DNA of 64,000 bases, taken from NCBI GenBank assembly GCA_905221605.1, contig CAJNDS010001380.1:393501-457500 (forward strand), given 5' to 3'. The notes beneath the pieces were generated by a model. The model had not been told where the DNA came from, ran no database searches, and was given only the letters and a program-made list of their open reading frames with translations. Position numbers and translations under genes: made by a program. This document shows, piece after piece, positions 1-12,837 of the stretch; the stretch's first letter is position 1; every line of letters starts with the position of its first letter. This DNA is from Symbiodinium natans. Lineage: Eukaryota; Sar; Dinophyceae; Suessiales; Symbiodiniaceae.

Positions 1-715
1 TAAACCCGAAACCCTAACCCCCCTAACCCAAAATCCTAAACCCTGAGGAGGTTTGGGACCATGTAACTACCCTTACCCTAAACCCCTAAAACCCCTTCAC
101 CCTAAACCCTAAACCCCACTGCCCCCCCTGAAGGACCTTGTTAACCACCCTGAGAGTCTGACGTATTGGAGCCAAGCATGACTTCGTATTCTCTGCTGCC
201 ACTGGAATCTTGTAATTTTGCCCATCTTCGCATTTTTTGGACTGCTGAGAATGTCCTTGTGTTTGTTAGTACCAATGCTAGATAAGTTCTTCCCGCTCAG
301 TGCAGAACATAAATCCAGAAGAAACATGTCTGCTTCAAATGTCCTGCCAGCATGGGGGGGCGGGACCAAGACTTGGTGACACCTATTTTTCAGGGTGGTT
401 TTGGACTGCTGAGAATGTCTATTTTTCAGGGTGGGTGAAGGGGGGGTGGGGGGCCTGGTGGGGGCCGTCCCATGTGCCCTTCGAGCTCCCAAAGCTGCGG
501 ACGTAGGGTTTAGGGTTTAGGGTTTAGGGTTTAGGGTTTAGGGTTTAGGGTTTAGGGTTGCTGCGCGCTCGTAGGCTGTACTTGGCCATCCAGCGGGCTG
601 CAGGGCAGGTGGCCTTGCGGGCTTTGAGGGTTTAGGGGTTTTGGGGGTTTTGGGGGGTTTTGGTGGTTTTGGGGGTTTTGAGGGTTTAGGATTAGGGTTT
701 AGGGTTTAGGCTACA

Positions 716-960
716 GCGCAGTGGTACATTTTTTTTTTTTTTTTGGGGGGGGGGGGGGGGTTATGGGTTCCCGCAACAAAGGAACCAACCCGGAAAAGAG
801 GGTGGCCTTACTGTCATATGGTTACTGGGCTATAGGGTTTGAACTATTTGCTCAAGAACCCCTAAACAAATCAAATATAATTATATTCCCTATATGGCCC
901 CTGAAGGAAGAATATCTTTTTATGTTTTGGGTGGTTCGTAAGCAATTCGTAGTTCGGTGT
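716..960. mobile_element. Two adjacent small inverted-repeat elements
   Basis: The first part begins CAGTGGTAC, runs through a T(18)G(14) homopolymer switch, and ends GGTTACTGGGC, matching the ends of elements at 6928-7125 and 35737-35835. The second part starts ACTATTTGCTCAAGAACCCC and ends with a complementary GGTTCGTAAGCAATTCGTAGT, matching 23563-23655. I infer short non-autonomous elements; no protein is convincing here. Confidence 0.55.
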
Positions 961-2667
961 TTATTGGTTTGAGGTTGTGTAAGAGAGTCTGAAACCCGTG
1001 CGCAAAAGGTACCTAAGCTGTAAACCCCCCCCCTTTCCCCCTTTGGTTTTAGGCTTTGCGGGCTTGTAAGGGTTTGTGGTTTCGATGGAGGGTCTTGGGT
1101 TCAAAGGATTCAAGACTCAGAAGTGCCGAGGGTTTAGAAGTTTGGAGGGGGGGGGGGGTAATCCTAAACCCGATGCCTAAAACCCCCGGGCGCTGAACCC
1201 TTGAAAAATCTATGTGTTCTCTTGGGTGGGTGAAGGCCCTGCGTTCAGGGTACATTTCAGGCTCACTGACTTCACGTGTGTGCCGGCTGCGCTTTACAAG
1301 TTAGGGAAAGGCGCCCTAAACCCCAAGCCCTAAACTCTAAACCCTAAACCCTTAACCCTAAGGTTTCGGGCTCAGAGTTGAAGAGTTCAAGGCGACAGTG
1401 ATCCGACCTCACCTAGAGGGTCGTCAAAGACTTCTGAATCCTAGTTTAGGGTTTAGGGTTTAGGGTTTAGGGTTTAGGGTTTAGGGTTTAGGGTTTAGGG
1501 TTTAGGGTTTAGGGTTCCCTATAAAACTCTTCGTTGGACATACAAATACGAACATACACATGACATGAATATACATACACAAACCATGACTATAGACAAC
1601 ACACACATGTATGTGTATATATATATATATAGTTATTTATTTATACATGTGTGTAAAACATGTTTATTGAAATTTTCGTTCTGGTGTAGATACATACCGG
1701 AGCAGACCCGACACAGCACCCGTGAAGACACCCAGGTGCCCCCTTGCCAGGCTCTACAAACCCCCCTCTAAAACCCTAAACCCTAAACCCTAAACCCTAA
1801 ACCCTAAACCCTAAACCCTAAACCCTAAACCCTCAACCCCAACCCCCAAACCCTATGCCCTTCTCAGGGCCCCGTCTTTCCGTTCCCTCAACCCCGAAGA
1901 CTTCCCACAAACCCCGAAGATCCCCTGAGCACCCTGAATTTGCCTATGGACCCTTAAAGAAATTGCAGGGGTTAGGGTTTAGGGTTTGGGTTTAGGGTTT
2001 AGGGTTCAGGGTTTAGGGTTTAAGGTTTAGGGTCCCCCTAAAAAACCCCCCTGAAGACTCTAGAGATAGTAGATAGAGCAGGTCGCGGAGTTGCGGCAGC
2101 AAACGTCAGCTGAACCGCTTCAGAACGAAGTGCTGCTCGGATGCGGTTCAGGGTTTGGGCGCCTCTAAGTCTGTGACCCTAGACCCCTATAAACCCTAAA
2201 CCCTAAGCCTAAACCCCAAACCTGGGACACTGATCAGCTCGAATCCTAGGAGGGAGCTGAGCATGCTCGTCCGCAGCCAGGACTTTTGGGAAGCAGAGCA
2301 ATTGGATTTAGAGTGAGAAGGTGAGAAGGTTTAGGGCTCAAGGGTGTTAGGGACACCAAATCCCTGGACCCCAAACCCGAAACTCTAACCCCAAAACCCT
2401 AAACCCTAAACCCTGACGCCCGGTGGATTCCTTTTTGAACCAAGACTTCGTGGAGGCGACCTCAAACTAGGGTTTAGGGTGGTTCAGGTTTTGGGGTTTA
2501 GGGTTGAGGGTTTAGGGTTTAGGGTTTAAAGTTTAGGGTGGTTCAGGTTGGGGGTTTTTTGTTCCTTAGCCAGCTCAGAGCAGTTGTCCGAACCAGTTAG
2601 GGCTTAGGGCTTAGGGCTTAGGGCCTAGGGCGTAGGCCGCGGAGCTTAATCCCTGAACCCTTTGCAG

Positions 2668-2748
2668 GACGTTCTCCTCCGCCGTTTGATGAACCGACGG
2701 TATACCGGCTCTTCCTCTTCCTCGCCAGGGAGGTCGCTCGGGAGTGGG
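2668..2748 (+). CDS. Exon island, unrecognised protein
   Basis: TTTGCAG acceptor, then an open frame containing FDEPTVYRLFLFLAREVARE, ending before GTTTATC. Flanked by CCCTAAA-type sequence on both sides. The amphipathic stretch and the clean acceptor favour coding; the family is unknown. The right side enters an element of the CTAG/GGCCCTTATTCC group. Confidence 0.5.
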
Positions 2749-4507
2749 GTTTATCAGGGCCCAGAGAAGGCCCTTATTCCGGTGTTTTAGAGTTCAGGTT
2801 CCCTTACAAGCCCTTACCCTAAACCCTCAACCCTCAACCCTCAACTCTAAACCCTAAACCCTAAAGTTTAGCAGCCCTTTTGCAACCAAAAAGGGCACCC
2901 TCCTTATTCCTAGGTCCTAGGCTACTCTTGGGCCGGGTTTCGGATTTAGGGTTCAGGGTTTAGGATTTTGCCCGGGGCTTCGGGGTTGCGGACTGAGGGG
3001 CTTTAGGGTTTCATGACAGCCACCCCAAAAAAACACAAGCCCTAAACCCTTAAACCCTAAACCCTGAACCCTGAACCCTGAACCCTAAACCCTAAACCCT
3101 AAACCTTGACCCCGCAAACCAAACCCTAAGCCCTAAAGCGCGCAAAAGGAGGCTCCATCGTGTTCCGGAGGAGCAGCTGGGTCGAGCACAGGCATGTTTT
3201 TGGGGGTTTAGGGTTTAGGGCCTTTAGGGTTTAGGGTTTAGGGTTTAGAGGCTTGGGCTTTAGGCATGAATATAGGGTCGGAATAATTTCGAATAGTATT
3301 TCATTTCCTGATGGTCCCTATGTAAGGATACTATAGCAACCCCCCCAAACCATGTTCAAATTCTTCAGGCCCCTGTATGAGGTGTTTAGGGGTTTAAGTG
3401 TCCAGCCCCTCCCGAAACTCTAAACCCCAAACCCTAAGGTCCCTTATAAGGGATAAGAACCCTATAAAGAAACCCTTTTGCTATGACCCACAGTCTGAAA
3501 CTTAAGTCCAAATCCTGAGCCCGAAACCCAGATGCTGTAGTGGTTTTGCACTGGTTTAGGGTCCAGGGTGTATTTGGATGCTTCCGGGCAAAGGGGTCGG
3601 AGGCACGGGGCGGTTTAAGGGTAAGGTTTCAGGGCTTACTTAAGTACTTTTGGGCAAGGTTGCTGGGAGTCGGGAGGCTTTCGGAATGTCAGAAGCTTCT
3701 CGGGCTGAGAGTTCTGAGCTCTAGGTTTGGACCTACCAACTAAGCCCTAAACCCTAAAGTCACCCCCCAACATGGAATCTCAGTTATGTTTCGGCGAAGC
3801 TCTAGTTGCCAAGAGGGCCCCTTAATGGTATGTTTTGGACGTTAGCCCTAAACCCTAAACCCTAAACCCTAAGCCCTAAACCCTAAAGGCTTCCATGAGA
3901 AAAAGCCCCGAAAGCCTCACAGGCCTTGAGCTGCAATGCGGTTTCTTGGGGATGCTTCGGATGGGAAGGACATGGTTTAGGGTTTAGGGTTTAATTAGGG
4001 TCGAGGGTTTAGGGTTTAGGGTTCAGGGACAAAGTGCTGGGATTCCCTATACTTTACTCTTAGGGATTGAGACTGTTGAGTTTCCAACTTTTTGGCTAAA
4101 CCCTAAACCCTAAACCATCCTAAACCAATCACCAAACTACCCCCCAAGCCACGCATGGTGCAAAGGGTTTAGGGTTCAGGGCTTAGGGGGGTTCCACGCT
4201 TGCGCCGCTACACAGATCGAGTGCGCTTAAATGCGTGTTCTTCTCACGGCACTGAACCCCACAGCCACGACTTTCTCAAACCTTTCTGCCTGCGTCAGCG
4301 AAATTGGCTAAGTGCCCGACGCACAGTCTGCCATCCACAGTCTGCCATCCACAGACTGCAGGGTCACGTCGCGGAAGCCGCCTTCACCGAGTCTCTTGGC
4401 ACCTACCGCCGCTTCCATTGGCAAGGTCCGCGATGGCATCAGGTAGCCCCAACGGAGGCCGTCTGGCGGGGCATTAATGGTCTTGGGGTGTTGGCTGTCG
4501 GCTTCAG

Positions 4508-4566
4508 GGCCACCACAAGCTCAAGGCCGTGAAGAAGGTCGCCATCGGGCCAGACGAAGACCGCGA
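4508..4566 (+). CDS. Exon island, basic peptide
   Basis: CTTCAG acceptor and GTGTTC donor bound a frame reading GHHKLKAVKKVAIGPDEDR. Charge pattern and codon structure look coding. Function not recognised. The preceding stretch 4200-4500 is also largely open and may hold more of the same gene. Confidence 0.5.
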
Positions 4567-4993
4567 GTGTTCCAAATCATGGCCATGCTCAACTCAACCC
4601 TCGCCGGGCTCCCAAGTACAGCTCGCCGGCCATCGAAAGTTTCAAAAACCCTATATAGTAGTAAAGCCCTACAGCCCTCAACTCGAAACCCCAAAAAGCC
4701 CAAACGAACCACGTTAAATCCTTAAATGCCTCGAAAGCCTTTGGAGCCTCAAATCCCACTCCGGCATAGCTCTTAGGGTAGTTGCATGGTCCTTGAATCT
4801 GGGCCGTCAAAAGGGGACCCCTTACGTACCCCTTATATACGTACCCATACAACCCAGGCGCCCATACAGAATCCGAAGAGTTCAAGGGACCAGATTCAGG
4901 GCGCACGAAACCCTAACCCTAAACCCTAAACCCTAAACCCTAAACCCTAAACCCTAAACCCTAAACCCTAAACCTCTGTGCCATTCCCCCCAG

Positions 4994-5080
4994 TACTACC
5001 ACAAGAACCGCACGAAGCAGGCGGCGCACGAACGGCACGAACGGCCCGAGCCGACGTCTCCGTCCAGCGCTGCTGCGGGG
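4994..5080 (+). CDS. Exon island, charged low-complexity peptide
   Basis: After a CCCCCCAG acceptor the frame reads YYHKNRTKQAAHERHERPE followed by a Ser/Pro/Ala tail, ending before GTCCTAAG. It is hydrophilic and looks like a linker or C-terminal region. Flanked left by nine CCCTAAA units and right by TTTAGGG variants. No family recognised. Confidence 0.5.
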
Positions 5081-6152
5081 GTCCTAAGGCTTTAGGGAGT
5101 GCAGGGAGTTTAGGATTTAGGGCTTAGGGCTTAGGGTTTAGGGCCAGGGTTTGAGGTCTCGGGTCTAGGGTTTGGGGTTTAGGGTTTGGGGTCTCGGGAT
5201 TAGGGTTAGGGTTTAGAATGGGTTTAGGGTTTGGGAGGGTTCGGGGTTTTTAGGCCTAGGACTCAGCGGAGGCCCTTATTCCCCTTTTTTTGGGGTGAGG
5301 TTCCCTTATAAGCCCCTTTAACACAAAAAGGGCACCCTTCTTATGCCCAATTAGGCGACTCTAGGGTCCACAGTCAAGTCTAGCTCTGAATCACTCTTGA
5401 TGCGCGAGCTCCTTTGTTGTCCACGGGGCGGTCTTACAGGGTTGCACTTCGCACCTCGGCCCGCGAGGACCCCATGGTGCCTAAGGGAGGGGTGTGGTGT
5501 GTGATCCAAGGTTCCCTAGGTACACCCCACTCGTCCCTAAGGCTCCTGAATCTTCCTTTGTGGTGCTTCTTCTGTAACTTTACATCTTTAGCCTTTTTGG
5601 GTTTATTGGGTTTCCTAAGAAGGCAGCTAAAAATTAAATTTATTGCTACCCTGCTAGAGCAGCCCAGTTCCCTAAGGTTCCCTAGGTACCTGCCCCCCAT
5701 TGAACCCCCCTTCCCTTCAGGACCCCATAAAAATCGGCTCCACGAAGGTGATGTCCCGACAAAGACCCCTGCCTGCTAGGATCCACCCCCTCTGTGCACC
5801 CGCTGCCCGAAATCCTCCAAGGTCCAAGCCCTAGACCCTCAACCCTCAACCCTAAACCCTCAACCCTCAACCCTAAGCCCTCAACCCTCAACCCTAAACC
5901 CTAAACCCTAGCCCTAAGCCCTAAACCCGAAATCCTATGTTGCAACACCCTCTAACAGGGGATCCGAAGTATGGGCCCTTAATTTGGGTCCCCTGTTGAA
6001 TATAGCCCATATATACACTATACATAATAAGAGCCCATACTTTTTCAACAAGGATGAGCGACCATGCTACGGGCCCATGGTTCCAACCTTAGATCCCTGA
6101 ACCCTAAACCCTAAACCCTAAACCCTAACATGTTGGACCAAGGTCAGCCCAG

Positions 6153-6209
6153 AGGCGTCCCCGGCCTGCTGTCGGCAGGCTCGCACTCCGGGGTCATCGC
6201 GGGCTCGAG
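6153..6209 (+). CDS. Exon island
   Basis: CCCAG acceptor, frame GVPGLLSAGSHSGVIAGS, then a GTTTTGGG donor running into TTTAGGG. The Gly/Ser/His pattern faintly resembles a propeller strand but is too short to assign. Confidence 0.4.
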
Positions 6210-6562
6210 GTTTTGGGGGTTTGGGGGTTTAGGGTTTAGGGTTTAGGGTTTAGGGTTTAGGGTTTAGGGTTGAGGGTTAGGGTTTGTAGGCTTTAGCTAG
6301 GGTGTAGGGTTTGTAGGGTTAGGGTTTAAAAGCCCTGAATCAATTAGAGGGATCTTGTGGCGTAGGGACTTCCGGCTTGTTTCCCAGTGTGTACTAGCGT
6401 TCGCGGATTTCACACAGGCCCCCAAAACCCGAAACCCTAAACCCTAAACCCCAAACCCCAACATCCCCAAACCCTAAACCCTGAACCTAAGAACCCTAAA
6501 CCCTAAACCCTAAACCCTAAACCCTAAACCCTAAACCTAAACAACCCCACACCAAGCCCCAG

Positions 6563-6628
6563 GTCGAAGATGACCTGAGCCAGCCATCGACTGCCCGATC
6601 ACTCCGATCGGCACCATGGCTTATATGG
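6563..6628 (+). CDS. Exon island, 22 codons
   Basis: Acceptor CCCCAG, 22 whole codons beginning VEDDLSQPSTARSLRSAP, donor GTTGGCAG. The next TTTAGGG array starts at about 6641. Unrecognised. Confidence 0.45.
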
Positions 6629-7269
6629 GTTGGCAGTTGAGGGTTTAGGGTTTAGGGTTTAGGGTTTAGGGTTTAGGGTTTAGGGTTTAGGGTTTAGGTT
6701 ATGTTCTGGCCCTTATTAGGGTATCTAGGGGCTAAACTCAGGTATCAGGGTAACAGATAAAAAGGCCACCGGCCTTTCTAAACCATGGCGGGTCCTTGGG
6801 CTTCTCCAGGAAATCGAGGGTTTAGGGATTAGGGTTGGGGTTTAGGGTTTAGGGTTTAGGGTTTGGGGTTTGGGGTTTGGGGTTTGGGGTTTAGGGTTTA
6901 GGGTTTAAAGGTTTGGGGTCTTGATAGCCCAGTGGTACCCTTTTTTTCCCTTTTGCGGTTCAAGGCTCCAGTATAAGGCAACCAACCCCCCCCCCCCCCC
7001 CCAAAAAAGGGGGGCGGGGCCCTTATCATCATTTCCCTAAACCCCTAAACCCTTAAGCCCAAAACCCAAACCCCTAAACCCTAAACCCTAAGCCCTTAAG
7101 CCCTTACTGGGCTACCAAGTTAGAGGAGATCCAGGGTGTAGGGTTTAGCTGGAAAGGGTTTAGGGTTTAGGGTTTAGCTGTTTAGGGTTTAGGGTTTAGG
7201 GTTCAGGGTTTAGGGTTTAGGGTTTAAGGCTTATTTGAGAAAGCTCACCGGGGTTTAGGGTTTAGGGTT

Positions 7270-7412
7270 AAGGGGTATAAACAGGTCTTTTTCACTTATA
7301 AGTAGATTCTAATCCACTCAGAACGGACTTGTAATCCACTTATAAGTTGTATAAGTAGAACGCATAGTTATAAGTTAGTTGACCTACTTATAAATTACTT
7401 ATACATCATAAG
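7270..7412. mobile_element. AT-rich element with repeated ACTTATAAGT
   Basis: An AT-rich block contains several copies of CTTATAAGT and its inverted forms, set between TTTAGGG on the left and unique sequence on the right. It resembles the inner part of elements at 22690-22730 and 25480-25700. No gene seen. Confidence 0.4.
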
Positions 7413-8611
7413 GGTTCAGGGCATGAGCTCAAGTTTTCAGGGCACTGGTGGGCTTTATGTACAGGACTGGAGCGTGAACTCCCCGCCTAAAACCCTAAAC
7501 CCGGAACCCTACACCCTACACCCTATGCACCCTCAACCCTAAACCAAAGACCTGGGGTTTAGGGCTAGGGTTTAGGGTTTAGGGTTTACGGCTTACTGCT
7601 TACGGTTTGTTGTTTTGGGATTTGGGGCTCAGGGTAGCCTAAGACAGCTGGCGGTCGTGCTGCAGGATGCCACAGGACGCTTAGGGTTTAGGGTTTTAGG
7701 GTTTTAGGGTTTTAGGGTTTAGGGTTTAGGGTTTAGGGTTTAGGGTTTAGGGTTTAGGGTTTAGGGTTTAGGGTTTAGGGTTTATACATTCCAAAAGCGG
7801 CTGCCTGTCAAAGGGTTCATATAAAGGGTTCAGTGCCTCTAGGGTTTACCCTACACCCCCTGAACCCCCACCCTAAAGCCCTGAAGCCCTAAACCCTAAA
7901 CCCTAAACCCTAAACCCTTACTGCCAAATCCCCCGGAAAACTCAGGGAAGAGCTGCGTGGTCAGAAGCAGGAGGCAGCTACGGCGGAGTGCTGCTCGCCA
8001 GAAATCCCTAAAGGCCCCAAACCCTTCAAGGCAGTCGGATTCAGGGTTTAGGGTTTAGGGTTTAGGGTTTAGGGTTTACTCAAGCCCGTAAGATGTGAGC
8101 AGACGCCTTCGCGTCCCTGAGGCTAGACCACGAAAACCCTAAACCCTAAACCTTAACCCCTAAACCCTAAACCCTAGACGGTCCACCGGGCTTAGGGTTT
8201 AGCATATCCGCTGATCGAACTCGATCCCGAATTCCCTCGGACGGCCCCTGGAACCCTCAACCCCTAAACCCTATGTTTGGGGTCCTAAGGCTCCGCGTCT
8301 AGGGTTTTGGGTGTAGGGTTTAGCGTTCTAAAATCCTAAAAGCCCTACGCCCTCAACCCTGAACCCTACCCGAAGTGTCCATGTTCCTCTGTGACAATGC
8401 TTGAGCCCGACTGCCACTATATGCTGAACCCCTTACGGCCCAAATATATACTATATACCCTAAACCCTAAACCCTAAACCCTAAACATTGTGGACCCATA
8501 GGTCTCGGGTTTAGGGTGTAAGGTTTGGATTTAGGGTTTAGAGTTTTTATGTTGCACCCGTTTTAGTGAAAAGGGGCACTATTATGCTTTTTTTCCGGGG
8601 AACCCCCTTTC

Positions 8612-8809
8612 ATGAGGGTGGCCCTCAATTATGCGATGTTGCCCGGCTGGGGGTGCCGGTTAGGGAAAAAGGGGCTCTGCCCCGAACAAAAAGAAGCTGA
8701 AGGCTGGCTTCTTTCGTCTCCGTACTACGACGACGACGACCCCAGCCCACATTATTCAGGATCCCCGAAAACACCCCAAAAGTGTTTGGGGGGGGGGCCA
8801 ACGCACTAA
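8612..8809 (+). CDS. Open frame of 65 codons, unrecognised
   Basis: An ATG-to-TAA frame beginning MRVALNYAMLPGWGCRLG with a central YYDDDDPSPHYSG stretch. No heptamer array interrupts it. The first 20 residues could be a weak signal peptide. It may be one exon rather than a whole gene. The G(10) run near the end is prone to slippage. Confidence 0.45.
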   Translation: MRVALNYAMLPGWGCRLGKKGLCPEQKEAEGWLLSSPYYDDDDPSPHYSGSPKTPQKCLGGGPTH

Positions 8810-8857
8810 AGCAAGTCCAACATTGTAGAAATTGTATAGGGTTACAGGTCCCCAGAA

Positions 8858-8912
8858 CGAACGTTTTGACCGAAACATTTTGACCGGAACGTTTTGACCG
8901 AGATTCTGTTTT
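8858..8912. repeat. Short tandem repeat, about 17-bp unit
   Basis: Three imperfect units of GAACGTTTTGACCGAAA follow each other. No gene is evident in this block. Confidence 0.7.
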
Positions 8913-9109
8913 GGAACCCAGCTTCGAGTTTTTGACCGCGCCAGTGGGACACCCCCTGGTACCCTCGAATTTCAAGTCATATGTAAGTAAATAACATATT
9001 TGTTTAGGGACTGTGCGTTTTTTTTTGTGACCTGGGGTGCCTTTTTGGGGCCTCCTGAAAGGCTTGTTGGGGTTAAGGGTTTAGGGTGTAGGGTTTAGGG
9101 TTTAGGGTT

Positions 9110-9400
9110 TAGAGGGTTTAGGGGTCCTTTTTGGGTGTTTGGGGTGCCTTTTGCCTTTTGGGGGAGCATTTTGGGGCCGTTTGGGTGTTTGGGTGGCCTT
9201 TTGGGGGCCCTGAGGCCTTTTGGTGGGCTTCTGGGTGCCTTTTGGGGGGCCACCTGGTGGTGTGAGCTGAATTTTGAAGCCTCCCAGCCGCCGCTTGAAA
9301 TCTCCCGGGTGCCTGATTTCTGGCCTCCCGGTGCCTAGTTTAGGGCTTTTCTGGGGCATATTTTGAAGCCTCCCGGAGCCTACTTTTGGGGCCTTTTTTA
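9110..9400. repeat. Low-complexity TTTTGGGG/GCCTTTTGG block
   Basis: G/T-rich sequence with recurrent CCTTTTGGGGGCC and TTTGGGTGTTTGG words, similar to 56410-56470. Frames are open on both strands only because of composition, so no gene is called. Confidence 0.6.
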
Positions 9401-10615
9401 GGAAGCCACAGCTTCACAGGCCTTTTTGCTTAAATAAATTGATCATTGAGCAGGCACTTTGGATTCATTTACTCAAACTCTGTTTGTCAGCTGTTTAAAT
9501 ATCTTGGGACATTCAGAATGATACCACATACAATTTTCTATGTATTTTATGTTTAGGGTTTAGGGTTTAGGATTTAGGGCTTAGGGCTCTAGGGTTTAGG
9601 GTTTAGGGTCCAGGGTCCTCAGCCCTCTGTTGATTCGTCTGGAGCGTGACCCTCAGACTCTGCGCTGAGGAACTTCCGTCTCGATCTGAGATCGGAGACG
9701 GCGAGTGCCCGGGCATGTCCTTAAGGGGTTTAGGGTCTAGGGTTTAGGGTTCCTCAACCCTGAACCCTAAACTCTGGGTTTTAGGGAAGTCGGAGGGAAG
9801 TCTGATGTCTAAGGTTCAATGAGGGTGTAGAATTCGGGTGCACTTGTGGTTTACCCTAAACCCTAAACCCTAAACCCTAAACCCTAAACCCTAAACCCTA
9901 AACCCTAAACCCTAAGCCCTAAGCCCTAAGCCCTAAGCCCTACTCCTGAGCTCACCGGGGGAGGCGGTTTGGCTTCAGGAGGTCAGCCTTGAAACTGGTG
10001 CTTGAAGTGCATTGTTGCATGAGGATCGAAGGGGGGGGGGCTGAAGGCTTAGGGCCTAGGGCTTGGGGCTTAAGGTTTAGGGCTTGGGGCTTGGGGCTTG
10101 GGGCTTGGGGCTTGTGGGGCTTAAGGTTTAGGGTTTAGGGTTTAGGGTTTAGGGTGTAGGATGCAAACCTAAGTCCTGAACCCTAAGGCCCACACCCTGA
10201 ATCCTAACAAGGAATCTCAAAGCCTGACCTTCATACTCCAGGCACTGTGTGCCCTGAGAATCTTAGAACCCAAGACCCAAGCCACAAACCTTGCGGCTTC
10301 GGGTTTAGGGTTGAGGGGGCTTAGGGTTGAGGGTTTAGGGTTTAGGATTTAGGGTTTAGGGTTTAGGGTTTAGGGTTTAGGGCTTAGGGTTGTTGCATCT
10401 TCTGCAAGGTACCGTGTCCGTGGGGGCCCCAGCCGAGAAGTTTCAGGTACACTGAGGGCTTGGGGCTTCGGGTCATAAGCCCTAACCTTACCTGGATCAG
10501 TGTTGGGGATCCTTTTTACTTTTTGGGTTATGGGCTTTCTTATATATGAACAAAAAGGATCCTTTTTTCTTCCTAGGGGAACAGGGATTAAGTTACACCC
10601 TGTAAACCCTACTCA

Positions 10616-10702
10616 GAGGCTCCAATGTAGTTCCTTTTGGGGTTAGTTATAGGGGATTCTGGTATACTTCCCCAAAAAGGTACTACATAGGAGCCTTTGG
10701 GT
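10616..10702. mobile_element. Small inverted-repeat element, AGGCTCC family
   Basis: Ends read AGGCTCCAATGTAGTTCC and (complement) AGGCTCCTATGTAGTACC. The same element occurs in the opposite orientation at 33832-33922, sharing the internal TGGGGTTAGTTATAGG-like core. Two copies with matching ends and core support a mobile family; a target duplication is not clear. Confidence 0.65.
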
Positions 10703-10971
10703 AAACCCTGCACGCCTAGGTGCACTAAACTCTTAAACCCCCAAACCCCGAGTTCGGGTTTAGGGTTATCTCAGCGCCCAGAGGGTTGATTTTGATCCCT
10801 CGTTTCCCTACTAAGAACCAGTAGGGTTTAGGGTTAAGGGCATCCTCTCTTGCCAGAGGCCAGTTCTCTAAATGATGGTCTGTTTAAGGTTTAGCGTTTA
10901 GGGTTTGGTGTTAAGGTTTTTGTGGTTAGGATGATTTGCCGTCCATGTTGAGGGGGACGGATGACTTGCCT

Positions 10972-11064
10972 GTAGCTACTAAAGCATTACGCAACCAGCT
11001 AAATCGTCATCAGACGTGCTCGAGAATTATGCATTTTGGCTGTTCAAGCCTGCGATGGGCTTAA
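10972..11064 (+). CDS. Exon island, 30 codons then TAA
   Basis: Frame VATKALRNQLNRHQTCSRI continues to a TAA at 11062. Basic and helical in appearance. Upstream sequence includes part of an element related to 18590-18705. Unrecognised; could be a terminal exon. Confidence 0.4.
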   Translation, partial: VATKALRNQLNRHQTCSRIMHFGCSSLRWA

Positions 11065-11924
11065 GAACCCGTCAAAAGAGCAAAAACAAGTCTTCCTTAT
11101 AAGGGTAGTGTATCAGTGTATGGAGTATTATCTTCTAACTTTGTGCGGGTTCGTAAGCAAATAGTAGAATGCTGCGTCACTAGCAAATAGTGAAATGCCA
11201 AACCCTAACCCCTAAACCCTAAACCCTAAAACCTAAACCCTAAACCCATCACCTTTTTCGGACGCTGACGTTCCGCCCGAAAAATGTGATTCCAGTTTAA
11301 AAAAAATCAAACCTGAACCCTAAACCCTAAACCCTAAACCCTGAACCCTAAACCCTAAACCCTAAACCCTAAACCCTAAACCCTAAACCCTAAACCCTAA
11401 ACCCTAAACCCTATCGGGATGGCCGAGGACGCCTCCATGGGAGCCTTATCCCCCCACTCGGCGAACTCTTCGACGCCTCCACCGCTGCTCAGCTAAAGTG
11501 TTTAGGGTTTAGGGTTTCGGGTTTAGGGTGTCGGGTTTAGGGTTTAGGGTTTAGGGTGTCGGGTTTCGGGTTCAGCGTTTTAGAGTTTTAGGGTTTAGGG
11601 TTTGGGGGGAACTGCCCAGAACCCTCGTATGGTCACTTGTCTAATTTCTCGTCCCTTTTTGGCCGCCTTAGAATAAGGACCCCCCCCAAAAGGGACCAGA
11701 TTTTAGAGAAGTGACCACATAATTTCGGACCCAGTCTAGCCTGAGTTACTCCTGAGCCCCAAGCCCTAAAACATGTTTCGAGCCCTGCCTTCGAAGCCCT
11801 GGGCAGCCCAGTGGTACCCTTTACCCTTGTTGGTGTTTAAGGTTTCCTTACAAAGTAACCAACAAATTATTTTACTTCTAACATCCCCACCCTCTCTTGG
11901 TAGAGATACTCCGGGGTTGGCTCT

Positions 11925-12095
11925 GGGGTTGGGCACTCCGGGAGACTCTGGGGCTGGGCACTCCAGGGACACTCTGGACTCTGGCCTGGGCACTCTAGGG
12001 AGACTCTGGGGGTTGGGCATTTCAGGGAGACTTGGGGGTTGGGCACTCCAGGGACACTGTGGGGTTGGGCACTCCAGGGATGAGCGAGGAGTAGA
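11925..12095. repeat. Minisatellite, GGGCACTCCAGGGACACTCT type
   Basis: Six to seven degenerate units of a 24-30 bp repeat based on TTGGGCACTCCAGGGA. Both strands stay open across it, which explains long but meaningless frames here. Confidence 0.75.
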
Positions 12096-12285
12096 CCGGG
12101 CGAGGAGAAGAGTTCCGAGCGAGGAGAAGAGTTCCGGGCGAGGACCAGAGTTGAGTGTAAAATCTAACAACCCCACACCGAGGGTGGGGAAAAATGGGTG
12201 CCCTTATGCCAAGATGGTTTCTGGCTACGAAGAGCCTCAATGTGGCAGTCTGCCTGAAGCCCAGCAAAGTTTTAGTGTTGTTTTG

Positions 12286-12387
12286 GGTTTAGGGCTTACC
12301 CTCATGAAAAGGAATGGGTCGATCCAGTTGGACAAGCCCCATTTCCACATGTACAAACAACTGCTTCAAAGCTCTCTCAGGGCTTAA
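12286..12387 (+). CDS. Exon island ending in TAA
   Basis: Frame includes RNGSIQLDKPHFHMYKQLLQ and ends LRA-stop. It is much more protein-like than the minisatellite upstream in the same frame. It may be the last exon of a gene whose earlier part cannot be separated from the repeat. Unrecognised. Confidence 0.4.
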   Translation, partial: GLGLTLMKRNGSIQLDKPHFHMYKQLLQSSLRA

Positions 12388-12837
12388 AGGCTCTAGGACC
12401 CAGAGTGGCCCTTATTCCCTGTTGAGGGGTTTAGGTGCCCTTAAAAGCCCTTTGAACCTGTTTCTTCAATGCTTCTGAGTTGCGACATCGGGTAGCCTTG
12501 ATCCAAGGAGGAGTGGCCCTGTCTTTCCAGTTTGCGAGCTGGCTCCCAACCCAAGGACTGTGCATCAGCGGCTGTTGCGCCCGCCGTCGGCGCCCAACCC
12601 CGCCAATGCGACAACCTCAGGGGAGTAGGGCTGCTTGGCCCTAAACCCTAAACCCTAAACCCTAAACCCTAAACCCTAAACCCTAAACCCTAAACCCTAA
12701 ACCTAAACCCTAAACCCTAAACCCTAAACCCTAAACTCGCAAGTACACGTGAATGACAGCCTAGAGGCCACAGCAATCCTTCATGACAATGTTTTGTTGG
12801 CATTCAAGGGCTTCCTTTTGGGTCCAGGTATTGTTCA

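Noticed and set aside
1-130. Start of window as a true chromosome end
   Set aside because: Heptamers at the left edge are degenerate and the same arrays recur throughout, so they are interstitial.
9102-9359. Pro/Lys-rich minus-strand protein
   Set aside because: Translation of a G/T low-complexity tract.
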